Source: KBS-96 sp964247975
Lineage (GTDB): Bacteria > Acidobacteriota > Terriglobia > Bryobacterales > Bryobacteraceae
Direction: 5' to 3'
Assembly (NCBI GenBank): GCA_964247975.1
Contig: CAXTWH010000022.1
Coordinates: 1-64,000 of the forward strand
Length of the DNA stretch: 64,000 nucleotides
Part shown: in pieces, positions 52,076-59,974 of the stretch
Layout: every line of letters begins with the position of its first letter
Numbering within the stretch: position 1 is the first letter of the stretch
Position numbers and translations under genes: made by a program
Notes under the pieces: model-generated
The model's input: the letters and a program-made list of their open reading frames with translations, nothing else
Database searches by the model: none
Told to the model about the DNA's origin: nothing

Positions 52076-53254
52076 CTAATAAATAATCCGAAAGCTTCCG
52101 TCCGGCGCGGCGAATGCAGCCACCAGGCCCCAGACGGGAACGCCATCGGCGCGGCCAATCTCGCCAACAGGTTTAGCCGCCTTGTCGAGGACCTGCCAGG
52201 ACGATGTGCCGCCCTTCTTCCAGCCCATTCCCTCGGTCCAGCCGAGCAGAGCAAAACCGTCCCGGCTAACCGCGAGCGCAGGATACTTTCGATTGAGTCC
52301 GGTTCCAGGCGCCGGCATCGGCGCGGCTATCGTCCCGTTCTTTGAATCGATCCGGGTATAGAAGACCTGCTTTTCGGTTTCCCACGCGGCTAGCGCGCCA
52401 GTGGAGTTCTCCGCGAACGCCTCGCTGCTCATGACACAGTACCCGACGTTCCACTTCGATATGTTCGTCCCCCGAAAAGTCTGCCCGTGATCGTCTGAAG
52501 CCAACAGATACATGTCGCGGTTGACCATTGCCGACGCCGAGCGGAAGAAAGCGAAAAGTGAGCCTCGCGAATCGGCGAACGCACTCATTCCGCAGCACCC
52601 GCATACTCCGGTCGCCTTCTCAAAGGCAATGGTTTCGGCGGCGAAGGTTCTACCGTTATCCGTCGAACGGGAAAGCCAGACACGACGGTCCGCTTCGTTT
52701 TTGCCGCCCGGAATCGGGGCGTGCCAGAAAACGAAGACGTTCCCCAGACGATCGGACGCCAGCGCGCCGCCGCCGTCGATGCCGGAAGCGCTGTGAATGA
52801 GATTCCGTTGAGGCTCAAACGCTGTCGCGCCGCGATCCAGCCGCGAGTAAAGCATGGGAGCTTTCCCGTCAGCAGTTCGTGGTTCAGCAACAGCGGAGCC
52901 GTTCCAAGCGACGTGAACTCTACCGCCCGGGCCGACGGCAATGCGCGCGCCGCGGATGTTCCCCGCCGCGACTGCGCTGCCTTCCTGGCTGTTCACCCGA
53001 ATCGGACGAGAGAACATGTTGCCGCCGTCCTCAGAATGGACGTAGAACAAATCTCCGTGAGTGGCGTCACCGGCAAAATAAACCAAGTGCGCCTTCCCGT
53101 TCTCATCGCTTGCAACCTGCGGCTGAATGCCGCCATTCGGAACGCGAAACGTCTTCACCGCCGGGATACGAGCGGCGCTTGTTTTTGAGAACTCACCGGC
53201 CGCGCTCAACAGCAATACAGCGGAAACAATACACGCGACTAGGGCAAATTTCAT
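52076..53254 (-). CDS. Exo-alpha-sialidase/BNR-repeat secreted protein
   Basis: From ATG 53254 the protein has about 392 residues and a signal peptide (MKFALVACIVSAVLLLSAAG). At least three Asp-box (BNR) turns of the S/T-x-D-x-G-x-T-F type are visible (HSEDGGNMF, SRSTDNGRTF, LASDDHGQTF). This indicates a six-bladed propeller of the sialidase-like superfamily. The conserved Arg triad cannot be confirmed, so it may bind or process glycans without being a true sialidase. The upstream open stretch to 53296 adds 14 residues and is less likely used. Confidence 0.82.
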   Translation of the reverse strand: MKFALVACIVSAVLLLSAAGEFSKTSAARIPAVKTFRVPNGGIQPQVASDENGKAHLVYFAGDATHGDLFYVHSEDGGNMFSRPIRVNSQEGSAVAAGNIRGARIAVGPGGRVHVAWNGSAVAEPRTADGKAPMLYSRLDRGATAFEPQRNLIHSASGIDGGGALASDRLGNVFVFWHAPIPGGKNEADRRVWLSRSTDNGRTFAAETIAFEKATGVCGCCGMSAFADSRGSLFAFFRSASAMVNRDMYLLASDDHGQTFRGTNISKWNVGYCVMSSEAFAENSTGALAAWETEKQVFYTRIDSKNGTIAAPMPAPGTGLNRKYPALAVSRDGFALLGWTEGMGWKKGGTSSWQVLDKAAKPVGEIGRADGVPVWGLVAAFAAPDGSFRIIY

Positions 53255-53296
53255 AATTCTCTTTACAACATTATCTCTCGCAAATGCCTGCCGCAT

Positions 53297-54447
53297 GAAA
53301 AGCGCCGCCCGGAGTTAACGCGCGCCCGCATCGATGACTGACCATTAATCCACCACCGCCCTGCATCTCAACGTTGTTATCCGTGGTGTGATGACCGATG
53401 TTTGCTTTCTCCGAGTAGATCCGACAAACGGCTTGGTTATGGCCGTCGAGACAATAATGGCTATACGGGCGCGGTTCGCCCCCCCTGCATCGCTCTGCCG
53501 GACTTCAGCCGCAGCAGGTGCCTGTCGCCCCTGATGAGGTCGTCCGACTGCAACGCAACAGCGCATTCGGCGATCTTTTATCCGTCGAATCTGCTTGCAC
53601 GGCGTTAAGCGGCTGCGTCGGAGTGACAATTTATGCGATGGATCGGATCGCCTCCAGATTTTGCTCCACCCGTTTCGACGGCCAGGCGAACTTCTGTCCG
53701 CTCAGAATACGGGCGACCTCGTCCAGTATTGGCTGCTATACCGCGATTTCGATCTGCCCGTCCCCGGCCATCTGCGGCAGGGGTTCGACCGGAATAGACT
53801 AAGCGCTTGTCGGAGATAGGAACGCGACAAAGTACTTTGTAGTCGGCGCGGGTTTGTTTGCTCTAAGGTGAGTGATGCGACGCTTCCGCGGTTGCGATCT
53901 CGATCAACCATACTTGCCGCCGGAGTCTCTACTGGATGGATTGCCGCCGGAAACCCGGTGTCAGGGAAACCGGGGAAACTGGTATCAGAGACCTGGAGTG
54001 CGCCCTGAAGCAGCAGGGCGGCCCGATACCGGCTGTGATACGGCGTTGGCAGAAAATCTACTGTAAACAGTGCAACATTAAAAACTGGTTCGCTTCAGCA
54101 AAATTTGAGAAAAAACGTATTCTCGTGATTTATCCAGTGATTATGGCGCGAAAATAATAGCGAATTGCTGTGACTGCTTTGGCTCCACTCATTTGCACAG
54201 TTTATGTGACAGTCTCCGGAAATGGTAGGCATCTGGCCATCCATTGTTTCGACGCAAGGCGTTTCGGGCAAGTAAACGCATGACGTGCGCTTGGCGGCAA
54301 TGATGCAAGCGGCATTCAGTCATATCCTTTTTAACCTTCAATGGCGCTCATTTCAAACGTTATCCGGGCATCGTCGTGCTGGGTCCTGTACAGCTCTAAT
54401 TAATCCCTGCACTCCTGGATAAACTAACTAGCGCCTCCACCGAACTC
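53297..54447. other. Gene-poor stretch with no supported intact gene
   Basis: About 1.15 kb carries only short, mutually overlapping frames without recognisable domains. The one exception is a transposase-like fragment near 53876-53960 described separately. No tRNA or terminator was seen. It looks like eroded accessory DNA. Confidence 0.7.
53876..53960 (+). pseudogene. Relic of an IS1182-like transposase N-terminus
   Basis: The short frame reads MRRFRGCDLDQPYLPPESLL followed by DGLPPE. This resembles the start of IS1182/IS5-group transposases (D-x-x-Q-x-x-LLPPSLxDxLPE). After about 28 residues similarity is lost, and no further transposase segment is seen. It is a very small fragment, so the call is tentative. 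Confidence 0.4.
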
Positions 54448-55146
54448 TTATCCGCTCAGCGCCCGTCCCGCTTGCTGAATCTCCGTCAACACATCGCTCT
54501 GCCCCGTATCGATCATGCTTTCAATCACAATCGGCGTTCGTTCCGGTATCAACCCCGCCACACACTGAAACGCCACCGCCGCTTCATCTGAAATTGGATC
54601 ATGCCCGCTTTCGCGATTCACCTCGCTGATGTGAACCTGCGCCAACCGCTCGCCGCAGCCTTGCAGAATACGCCGTGCCTCGCCCATCGTCGCATCCACC
54701 TGCCGCGCATGGCCGATATCAAAACACAACCGCGCCTGCAGCAGCTCCTGGAACACCTGCTCCAACTCCTGTGCCGTCATGCCGATCCGTTTTCGTTTAT
54801 CCATATTTTCGATGAGCAGCAGCGAACCGAACACCCGCCATCGTGCGTAATCAAAAATCACGTCCGGGTGAACAACCATCGGCAATCCAGCCTCCGCCAC
54901 CTGATTGAGGCATTCCACCACCATTAACTCTTCTTGAGCCGCAAACCGGCTCGGCGCATGAAACGATACATACTCGAAGCCGGACAAATCCAATCCGCTT
55001 ATTGCCTTCACCAGCGGCTTCAACTCCGCTAACCGCAGCGCGGATAATTCCACCACCCGCACCTGCAAACCGCGAAGCTGCTCCAGCGCGGATTGGTAAT
55101 TCCCTTTTGCGATCGCCCCGGTGGAAAATCCGATTGGCCGATTCAC
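54448..55146 (-). CDS. TIM-barrel sugar-phosphate isomerase/epimerase-like protein
   Basis: The 232-residue protein has an AP-endonuclease-2/xylose-isomerase-like TIM barrel: IGFSTGAIA at the start, YVSFHAPSRF, MVVHPDVIFDY, LLIENMDKRKR, LCFDIGHARQVD, QVHISEVNRESGHDPI and PIVIESM. Metal-binding His, Glu and Asp residues are present in these strands. Substrate is unknown. Translation starts at GTG 55146, immediately after the stop codon of the nucleotidyltransferase gene (zero spacing), so the two genes are probably translationally coupled. Confidence 0.82.
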   Translation of the reverse strand: MNRPIGFSTGAIAKGNYQSALEQLRGLQVRVVELSALRLAELKPLVKAISGLDLSGFEYVSFHAPSRFAAQEELMVVECLNQVAEAGLPMVVHPDVIFDYARWRVFGSLLLIENMDKRKRIGMTAQELEQVFQELLQARLCFDIGHARQVDATMGEARRILQGCGERLAQVHISEVNRESGHDPISDEAAVAFQCVAGLIPERTPIVIESMIDTGQSDVLTEIQQAGRALSG

Positions 55147-56217
55147 TCAAAACACTCCATACTCGCGCATCAGATGCGACAATTCTTCATCGGTCCCGAA
55201 AAACAGTTCCGTTAAACCGGCTTGAAACTCCTGGCTGATGTTTCTGATCTTCCGCCAAACCGTCGAGCCTCCCAGGTGGTCTGGAATCAAACTGGCCAAC
55301 TCATCCCGCTGTTCCTGGTCATTCAGAATTCCCAGAAACGCGTCATAACTGTCAAACAATTTTCGCGCCGTGGTTTTCTGCACCTGCGGTCGGCTTGCCC
55401 CGCGCGCCAGCAGTTCCAGCGGAGCCGCGCTTAACTGTTCCTCCAGATACAACAACATCTCCACCGGGTCTTGCCGTTCCGCCAAATCAAGGCGCGCCTT
55501 TGCTGCTGCCGGGTCCAGATCGCAGAAGAAACAGCGCAGCAATCCCGAAGTAAACACCAGCTTGCGCGACATCCGCAGCTTAGCGTTTCGCAGTGCCCAT
55601 TTCCGCCCCGCGTCCGCCCGCTGCTTATACACAAAATCCACCGTGATGGTTCGCCAGTAGCGGGTCAGGTCATTCAAAAAGAATCGCGGCACCTTCGGTG
55701 CGCCGCGTCCGTAAATCAGGCCGCGATCATCGCGCACATAACGGTTCAACACTTGCCTGCGCACCCGGTCGTAGGCTTCGCATGGGCCGACCGCGAACGA
55801 TTCCAGCAGCAGCAGCACGCGCCGCGTCGTATTCGAATTTGTGTCGTCTTCGCCGCCGATCTCATGCACCAGACTGTGGCTTCCCACCAGCGTTCCAAAC
55901 ACTCCCGATTGTCCCGGCTCGCCGAATCCGTTCTCCTGCAGAATGCGAGCCACCGCGAACGTCTGCTCTTTATGCTCCGGGCAAGCCTGCCCATCCGCCA
56001 GCAGAATCCAATCCGCGTCGCTGCCCGAAGTCATCTCTTCCCGCGCAATGGACCCGAACAAAACCACGCTTGTATCCGGCGCAACGCATCCCTGAAACGC
56101 TTTGCTTAAGGTGGCCCGGCGCTCCATCGTAGTTTCCCGCGCCGCCCGTATCTGGTTCCATTCCGCGCCTAACTGTTCTTCCAGAATAGTGATGGCTGAT
56201 TTTTTTAACTGCTGCAT
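55147..56217 (-). CDS. Nucleotidyltransferase domain protein
   Basis: This 356-residue protein has a polymerase-beta-like nucleotidyltransferase motif, LFGSIAREEMTSGSDADW (about residues 53-70), where GS and DxD are the catalytic elements. The remaining 290 residues are mostly helical and unrecognised, with FLNDLTRYWRTITVDFVYK as a notable segment. Possible relatives are DUF294-like nucleotidyltransferases. It forms a tight pair with the downstream TIM-barrel gene. The enzyme may nucleotidylate a protein, sugar or RNA, and no direct clue to the substrate exists. Confidence 0.78.
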   Translation of the reverse strand: MQQLKKSAITILEEQLGAEWNQIRAARETTMERRATLSKAFQGCVAPDTSVVLFGSIAREEMTSGSDADWILLADGQACPEHKEQTFAVARILQENGFGEPGQSGVFGTLVGSHSLVHEIGGEDDTNSNTTRRVLLLLESFAVGPCEAYDRVRRQVLNRYVRDDRGLIYGRGAPKVPRFFLNDLTRYWRTITVDFVYKQRADAGRKWALRNAKLRMSRKLVFTSGLLRCFFCDLDPAAAKARLDLAERQDPVEMLLYLEEQLSAAPLELLARGASRPQVQKTTARKLFDSYDAFLGILNDQEQRDELASLIPDHLGGSTVWRKIRNISQEFQAGLTELFFGTDEELSHLMREYGVF

Positions 56218-56380
56218 GGGCGCTTTCTCACTATACGCGGGACGGTCACAGAAATTTTATTTGTCTGCTTGCTAATTACTTAATCAGAGCGTTAGCTGTC
56301 TCATCCTATTTGTCCCGGATCTCCTGGACATCTGTCGGATAATGCTTAGGTAGAGGAGCCAAATCATAAGCAATACACAG

Positions 56381-57217
56381 GTGCGCCATCACAAAGCCGA
56401 AGTTAACGGTATCCGATTGTCTTATCTCAGGGCTGGGACCGGCGAACCAGTGGTCCTTCTGCACGGTTTTCCGGAAACCTCTCACGCTTGGCGCAAGGTC
56501 ATGCCCGCCTTAGCCGCGCATTTTACCGTGGTCGCGCCCGACCTGCGCGGCTGCGGCGATTCGGACCGACCCAATGAGAGCTACAACAAGCGCACAGTCG
56601 CCGAGGACATTTTTCAACTCGTCCAACATCTAAAACTCGGGTCAATCCATCTGGTCGGCCACGATGTGGGTATGATGGTTGCCTATGCTTACGCCGCTGC
56701 GCACCGAACCGAGGTGCGGCGGCTGGTGCTGATGGAGGCTGCCCTTCCCGGACTCGGATTGGAAGAACTGTACGACGCAGCCCACTATCCGCGCATGTAT
56801 CATCTGCCGCTTTTTGAAGCGCCGAACGGGCTGGCCGAAGCGCTGATCACCGGTCGGGAAAAGCTGTTTGTCTCGCACTTTATGCGCCAGCAGACTTATG
56901 ATCCCACTGGGCCGGACGAAGAAGCATTGGAAGAGTATGCCCGCCGACTAGCAGCGCCAGGCGCGCTGTCGGGCGGCATCGGCTACTTCCGCGCACATTG
57001 GATCGATGCCGAACACAACCGGGAAAACGCTAAAACCAAGCTACCGATGCCGGTGCTGACGATCGGGGGCACCGCAAGTTTTGGAGCTAATCTTCAAAGG
57101 CAAATTCAGCCGCTCGGCGAAAACGTGCGCAGCGTGATGATCGATGAGTGCGGCCATTACTTGGCCGAGGAAGCACCGGAGCAGGTCGTTAAAGAGTTAC
57201 TGCATTTTTTTCAATAA
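56381..57217 (+). CDS. Alpha/beta hydrolase (epoxide hydrolase/dehalogenase-like)
   Basis: This 278-residue alpha/beta hydrolase has the oxyanion motif HGFPET (about 29-34), the nucleophile elbow VGHDVGM with catalytic Asp (an Asp nucleophile as in epoxide hydrolases and dehalogenases), and the catalytic His in ECGHYLAEEAPEQV. The computed start is GTG 56381. The ribosome site GAGGAG at 56353-56358 lies far upstream. An in-frame ATA at 56366 would give the plausible start MSNTQVRHHKAEVNGIRL, so the original ATG may have mutated to ATA. Confidence 0.86.
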   Translation: MRHHKAEVNGIRLSYLRAGTGEPVVLLHGFPETSHAWRKVMPALAAHFTVVAPDLRGCGDSDRPNESYNKRTVAEDIFQLVQHLKLGSIHLVGHDVGMMVAYAYAAAHRTEVRRLVLMEAALPGLGLEELYDAAHYPRMYHLPLFEAPNGLAEALITGREKLFVSHFMRQQTYDPTGPDEEALEEYARRLAAPGALSGGIGYFRAHWIDAEHNRENAKTKLPMPVLTIGGTASFGANLQRQIQPLGENVRSVMIDECGHYLAEEAPEQVVKELLHFFQ

Positions 57218-57408
57218 AAGGAAATTATGAAGGCAAGCCCTACTGTGTGTTGTCATTATCGGCGCAAGTGCAGGTAGGCGAAGAAGTGCATGCACCCGCC
57301 GCACAAAAGCTACTGGAGCTGGAATCGGCGGCGGTGGCTGACAACGACCAGAAATCAACCGATGCTGCTCAAGCCTTCGGAAAGTTTAAGTGTAGCGAAC
57401 TGAGAAAA
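57218..57408 (+). other. Eroded remnant between the hydrolase and the IS element
   Basis: A ribosome site and ATG (AAAGGAAATTATG) follow the hydrolase stop directly, but the frame from this ATG ends after about 16 codons. A second frame reads AQVQVGEEVHAPAAQKLLEL up to the IS end. I read this as the beginning of a co-transcribed gene that has decayed or been cut by the IS insertion. The family was not recognised. Confidence 0.4.
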
Positions 57409-57456
57409 TGTATTAGTCTCGACTTGATCTGACATTTTATAGAATGCGCCTAGGCG
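57409..57456. repeat. Left terminal inverted repeat of the IS481-type element (48 bp)
   Basis: The 48-bp sequence is complementary to 58609-58656 at 47 of 48 positions (T versus C at position 5). It contains the motif GCGCCTAGGCG at its inner end, itself palindromic. Confidence 0.85.
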
Positions 57457-57476
57457 CGATCAAAGGAGAATGTCAG

Positions 57477-58568
57477 ATGAACACAGATCAGAAGATCATC
57501 AAAAACAAGGTAGGATTGCTGAACCTTTCCGAAGTTCTGGGAAACGTCTCGGAGGCCTGTAAGGTGATGGGTTATTCGCGGGATAGCTTTTACCGTTTCA
57601 AAGAACTTTACGAGAAAGGCGGGGAGCTGGCACTGCGCGAGATCAGCCGGCACAAACCACTTCCTCAGAATCGAGTGGAGCCGCACATTGAGCAAGCGGT
57701 TATCGAGATGGCGGTGGAACAACCCGCTTACGGGCAGGTGCGGGTCGCCAACGAATTGACCCGGCGAGGCACGTTTATTTCTCCCAGTGGAGTGCGCAGT
57801 GTGTGGTTCCGAAATGATCTGCACACCTTTCAGCGACGGCTCAAAGCGTTGGAAGCCAAACTGGCCCAGGAACCAGGCCGCGTGTTGACCGAAGCGCAGG
57901 TGCAGGCGAGAGAAAAAGCCAGGCAGGAGAAAGAGGCGCACGGAGAAATCGAGACGGCTCATCCCGGTTATCTGGGTGCCCAAGATACTTACTATGTAGG
58001 CAACATCAAAGGAGTAGGCCGTATTTATCAGCAGATTTTTATCGATACCTACTCGAAAGTGGCCCTCGCCAAACTCTATGATCGGAAGAATGCCTTGGTC
58101 GCTGCCGACCTGCTGAACGACCGGGTCGTTCCTTTCTTCGAGGCGCAGCAAGTGCCCTTGTTGCGCATTCTCACCGATCGTGGCACGGAGTTCTGCGGCC
58201 AGCGGGAACACCACGAGTTCCAGCTTTATTTAGCGATTGAAAACATCGACCATACCAAAACCAAAGCGCGGTCTCCGCAAACCAACGGCATCTGTGAACG
58301 TTTTCACCGCACCATGCAGGATGAGTTCTATAGCATTGCTTTCCGTAAGCGGCTGTATACGAGCTTGGAACAATTGCAAGCCGATGTGGATGCCTGGCTG
58401 GTGGAATACAATGAGCACCGGCCGCATTCGGGGAAATACTGCTTTGGGAAGCCCCCTCTACAGACCTTCCACGAATCCAAACACCTGGCCGAAGAAAAGC
58501 AACTCGACCGCTTCTTAGTCGCCGCTTTACCGGACAGTTTTTCTCCGCGCCAGTCGCGCGCGGTGTGA
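57477..58568 (+). CDS. IS481 family transposase
   Basis: This DDE transposase has 363 residues from ATG 57477, and the frame opens at 57444. An N-terminal helix-turn-helix part (NVSEACKVMGYSRDSFYRFK) is followed by an rve integrase core with catalytic Asp in FIDTYSK, Asp in LTDRGTEFCG and Glu in NGICERFHRT, and the C-terminal LVEYNEHRPHSG. The frame is intact, so the element may be active. A GGAG ribosome site (AAAGGAGAATGTCAG) lies just upstream. Confidence 0.92.
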   Translation: MNTDQKIIKNKVGLLNLSEVLGNVSEACKVMGYSRDSFYRFKELYEKGGELALREISRHKPLPQNRVEPHIEQAVIEMAVEQPAYGQVRVANELTRRGTFISPSGVRSVWFRNDLHTFQRRLKALEAKLAQEPGRVLTEAQVQAREKARQEKEAHGEIETAHPGYLGAQDTYYVGNIKGVGRIYQQIFIDTYSKVALAKLYDRKNALVAADLLNDRVVPFFEAQQVPLLRILTDRGTEFCGQREHHEFQLYLAIENIDHTKTKARSPQTNGICERFHRTMQDEFYSIAFRKRLYTSLEQLQADVDAWLVEYNEHRPHSGKYCFGKPPLQTFHESKHLAEEKQLDRFLVAALPDSFSPRQSRAV

Positions 58569-58608
58569 GTTCCTAATGGGTTTGTCAGATCAAGTTTAAA
58601 CTAATACA

Positions 58609-58656
58609 CGCCTAGGCGCATTCTATAAAATGTCAGATCAAGTCGAGACTAGTACA
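58609..58656. repeat. Inverted copy of the IS left end next to the IS right end
   Basis: This 48-bp stretch repeats the IS left terminus in inverted orientation (47/48). It lies directly after the inner right end, so the element appears to have two successive right termini. It may be the remnant of another IS copy or the effect of an aberrant transposition. Confidence 0.8.
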
Positions 58657-59130
58657 ATTTATTCGCACACTTTTAAGTTAATTTTGCAAAGCTTGACACT
58701 TGATTTGAACAAGCCTAAGACTTCGCCATAGCGGCGATTCGTTCACATATCCCTAAACCATTCTCAACGAATGTAGCGCAGAAAGATTGTTCTCACGCTA
58801 TTCTCAACTAGTGTGGCTCTGTTCTCGATTAATCTGAGCCGGAGCCCGGCCTTGTCCTCAGCTAATGTGAGCCGGAATTGGCCCTTGTTATCGAGCGGAC
58901 GGGATCATGTTCTCAATCCGCTACATCTAAGGACGGCGGCACACAAACTCCGAGGGATTGCGCCGGAGTAGCTGATCTTCTCCGGAGTGGCTAGGTTGCA
59001 ATTTCGCTCACTCGTGCTATGGCCCGAAATCCAGTCACAGATTTTTTAACAAAATTTTCTGTTTGGTTTCTACAACTTGCTTGTTTTGTAGAAGCACTTA
59101 CGGTTCGGGTCGGTTTACACTTTGAACCGC
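58657..59130. other. Intergenic stretch with degenerate tandem repeats
   Basis: No gene is supported in these 470 bases. Several related motifs of the type GTTCTCnnnTAATnTGAGCCGG occur between 58760 and 58925. Three of them start at 58821, 58854 and 58887, exactly 33 nt apart. They could be terminal binding sites of a lost insertion sequence. Confidence 0.6.
58821..58919. repeat. Three 33-nt spaced degenerate repeats
   Basis: Units start at 58821 (GTTCTCGATTAATCTGAGCC), 58854 (GTCCTCAGCTAATGTGAGCC) and 58887 (GTTATCGAGCGG, strongly diverged). Weaker versions appear at 58760, 58789 and 58800 and at 58909. Sequence between the cores is also partly conserved (GGCCTT and GGCCCTT), which argues against CRISPR-type unique spacers. 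Confidence 0.6.
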
Positions 59131-59850
59131 ATGAACACCGATCGACCTACCGATAACATCCCTAAGAAACAGCCCAGCGAAGCCCGGCTCCGCGCCAATC
59201 GCGCCAACGCAAAGAAATCCACCGGCCCGAAAACCGAAGCAGGCAAAACTCGTTCTTGTTTGAACGCCACCCGCCACGGTATCTTAAGCCAGGTCATCCA
59301 CCTGCCCGAAGAAGAACTGAACTCCTATCACGAGTTCACCGAACAATACGTTTCTTCCCTGAACCCGGTCGGCATGGTGGAAACGCAACTGGCCAACTCC
59401 TGCGCCGATCTCCAGTTCCGTTTGCATCGCCTCGCCGCCGCCGAACACAACCTGTTCGCCATCGGCCACGATGAACAAGGCGAACTCTGGAACACCGGCC
59501 ATGCCGAATCGCACGCCGCCCTGACGATGGCTGAAACCCTCCGCCAGGCCGCCAACCCGTTAGCCCTGCTCACCCTCTATGAATCGCGCTTGAACCGCCG
59601 CTTCCTGCAAACCTTGCAGCAACTCCGCAATATCCAGCAAGACCGTAAGGAACAAGAACAGCAGGAACTCGAAGAACTTCAGCGCATTGCCGCTGCTCAT
59701 CCGCAACTGGCAGAAAAGATGGAGCCGGCGCAGTTTGGCTTCGTTTGTTCAAACGCGAATTGGCGGCTTTTCCATGCACGCAAACAACTGCTTCCGCCAA
59801 CCGAACCCCGCAAACGAACTCCGCAGCGCGAATTAAAAAGAGCGGCCTAA
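59131..59850 (+). CDS. Conserved 'RANRANAQKSTGPK'-type protein
   Basis: This 239-residue protein (ATG 59131, after an in-frame TTG at 59122) has the N-terminal signature ARLRANRANAKKSTGPKTEAGK...NATRHGI. This is shared by a large family that is often multicopy in Acidobacteriota and Planctomycetota genomes. The rest is Glu/Gln-rich and predicted helical, probably coiled coil (about 150-190), with a basic tail. Its function is unknown. It lies in an IS-rich, gene-poor area, consistent with a dispersed repetitive family. Confidence 0.8.
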   Translation: MNTDRPTDNIPKKQPSEARLRANRANAKKSTGPKTEAGKTRSCLNATRHGILSQVIHLPEEELNSYHEFTEQYVSSLNPVGMVETQLANSCADLQFRLHRLAAAEHNLFAIGHDEQGELWNTGHAESHAALTMAETLRQAANPLALLTLYESRLNRRFLQTLQQLRNIQQDRKEQEQQELEELQRIAAAHPQLAEKMEPAQFGFVCSNANWRLFHARKQLLPPTEPRKRTPQRELKRAA

Positions 59851-59974
59851 CCTGCTTTTTGCCTTCGTTATCGCTTTGTAACGATACCGTCATCAATCGC
59901 TGATTTAACACTGTTACCTTTGGCGAAGCTGAAGGCCACACTGACGTGCCGGAAGCGGAATTCAATGGAGAATT

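Larger units (their letters stand above)
57409..58608 (+). mobile_element. IS481-type insertion sequence (about 1200 bp)
   Basis: A single transposase gene is bounded by inverted repeats. The left end (57409-57434) starts TGTATTAGTCTCGACTTGAT. The matching inner right end at 58583-58608 is complementary at 22 of 26 positions. A further copy of the left end, in inverted orientation, extends from 58609 to 58656. No clear target-site duplication was found. Confidence 0.8.

Noticed and set aside
58760..58925. CRISPR array
   Set aside because: Units are too degenerate, the sequence between cores is itself partly repeated, and no cas genes are nearby.
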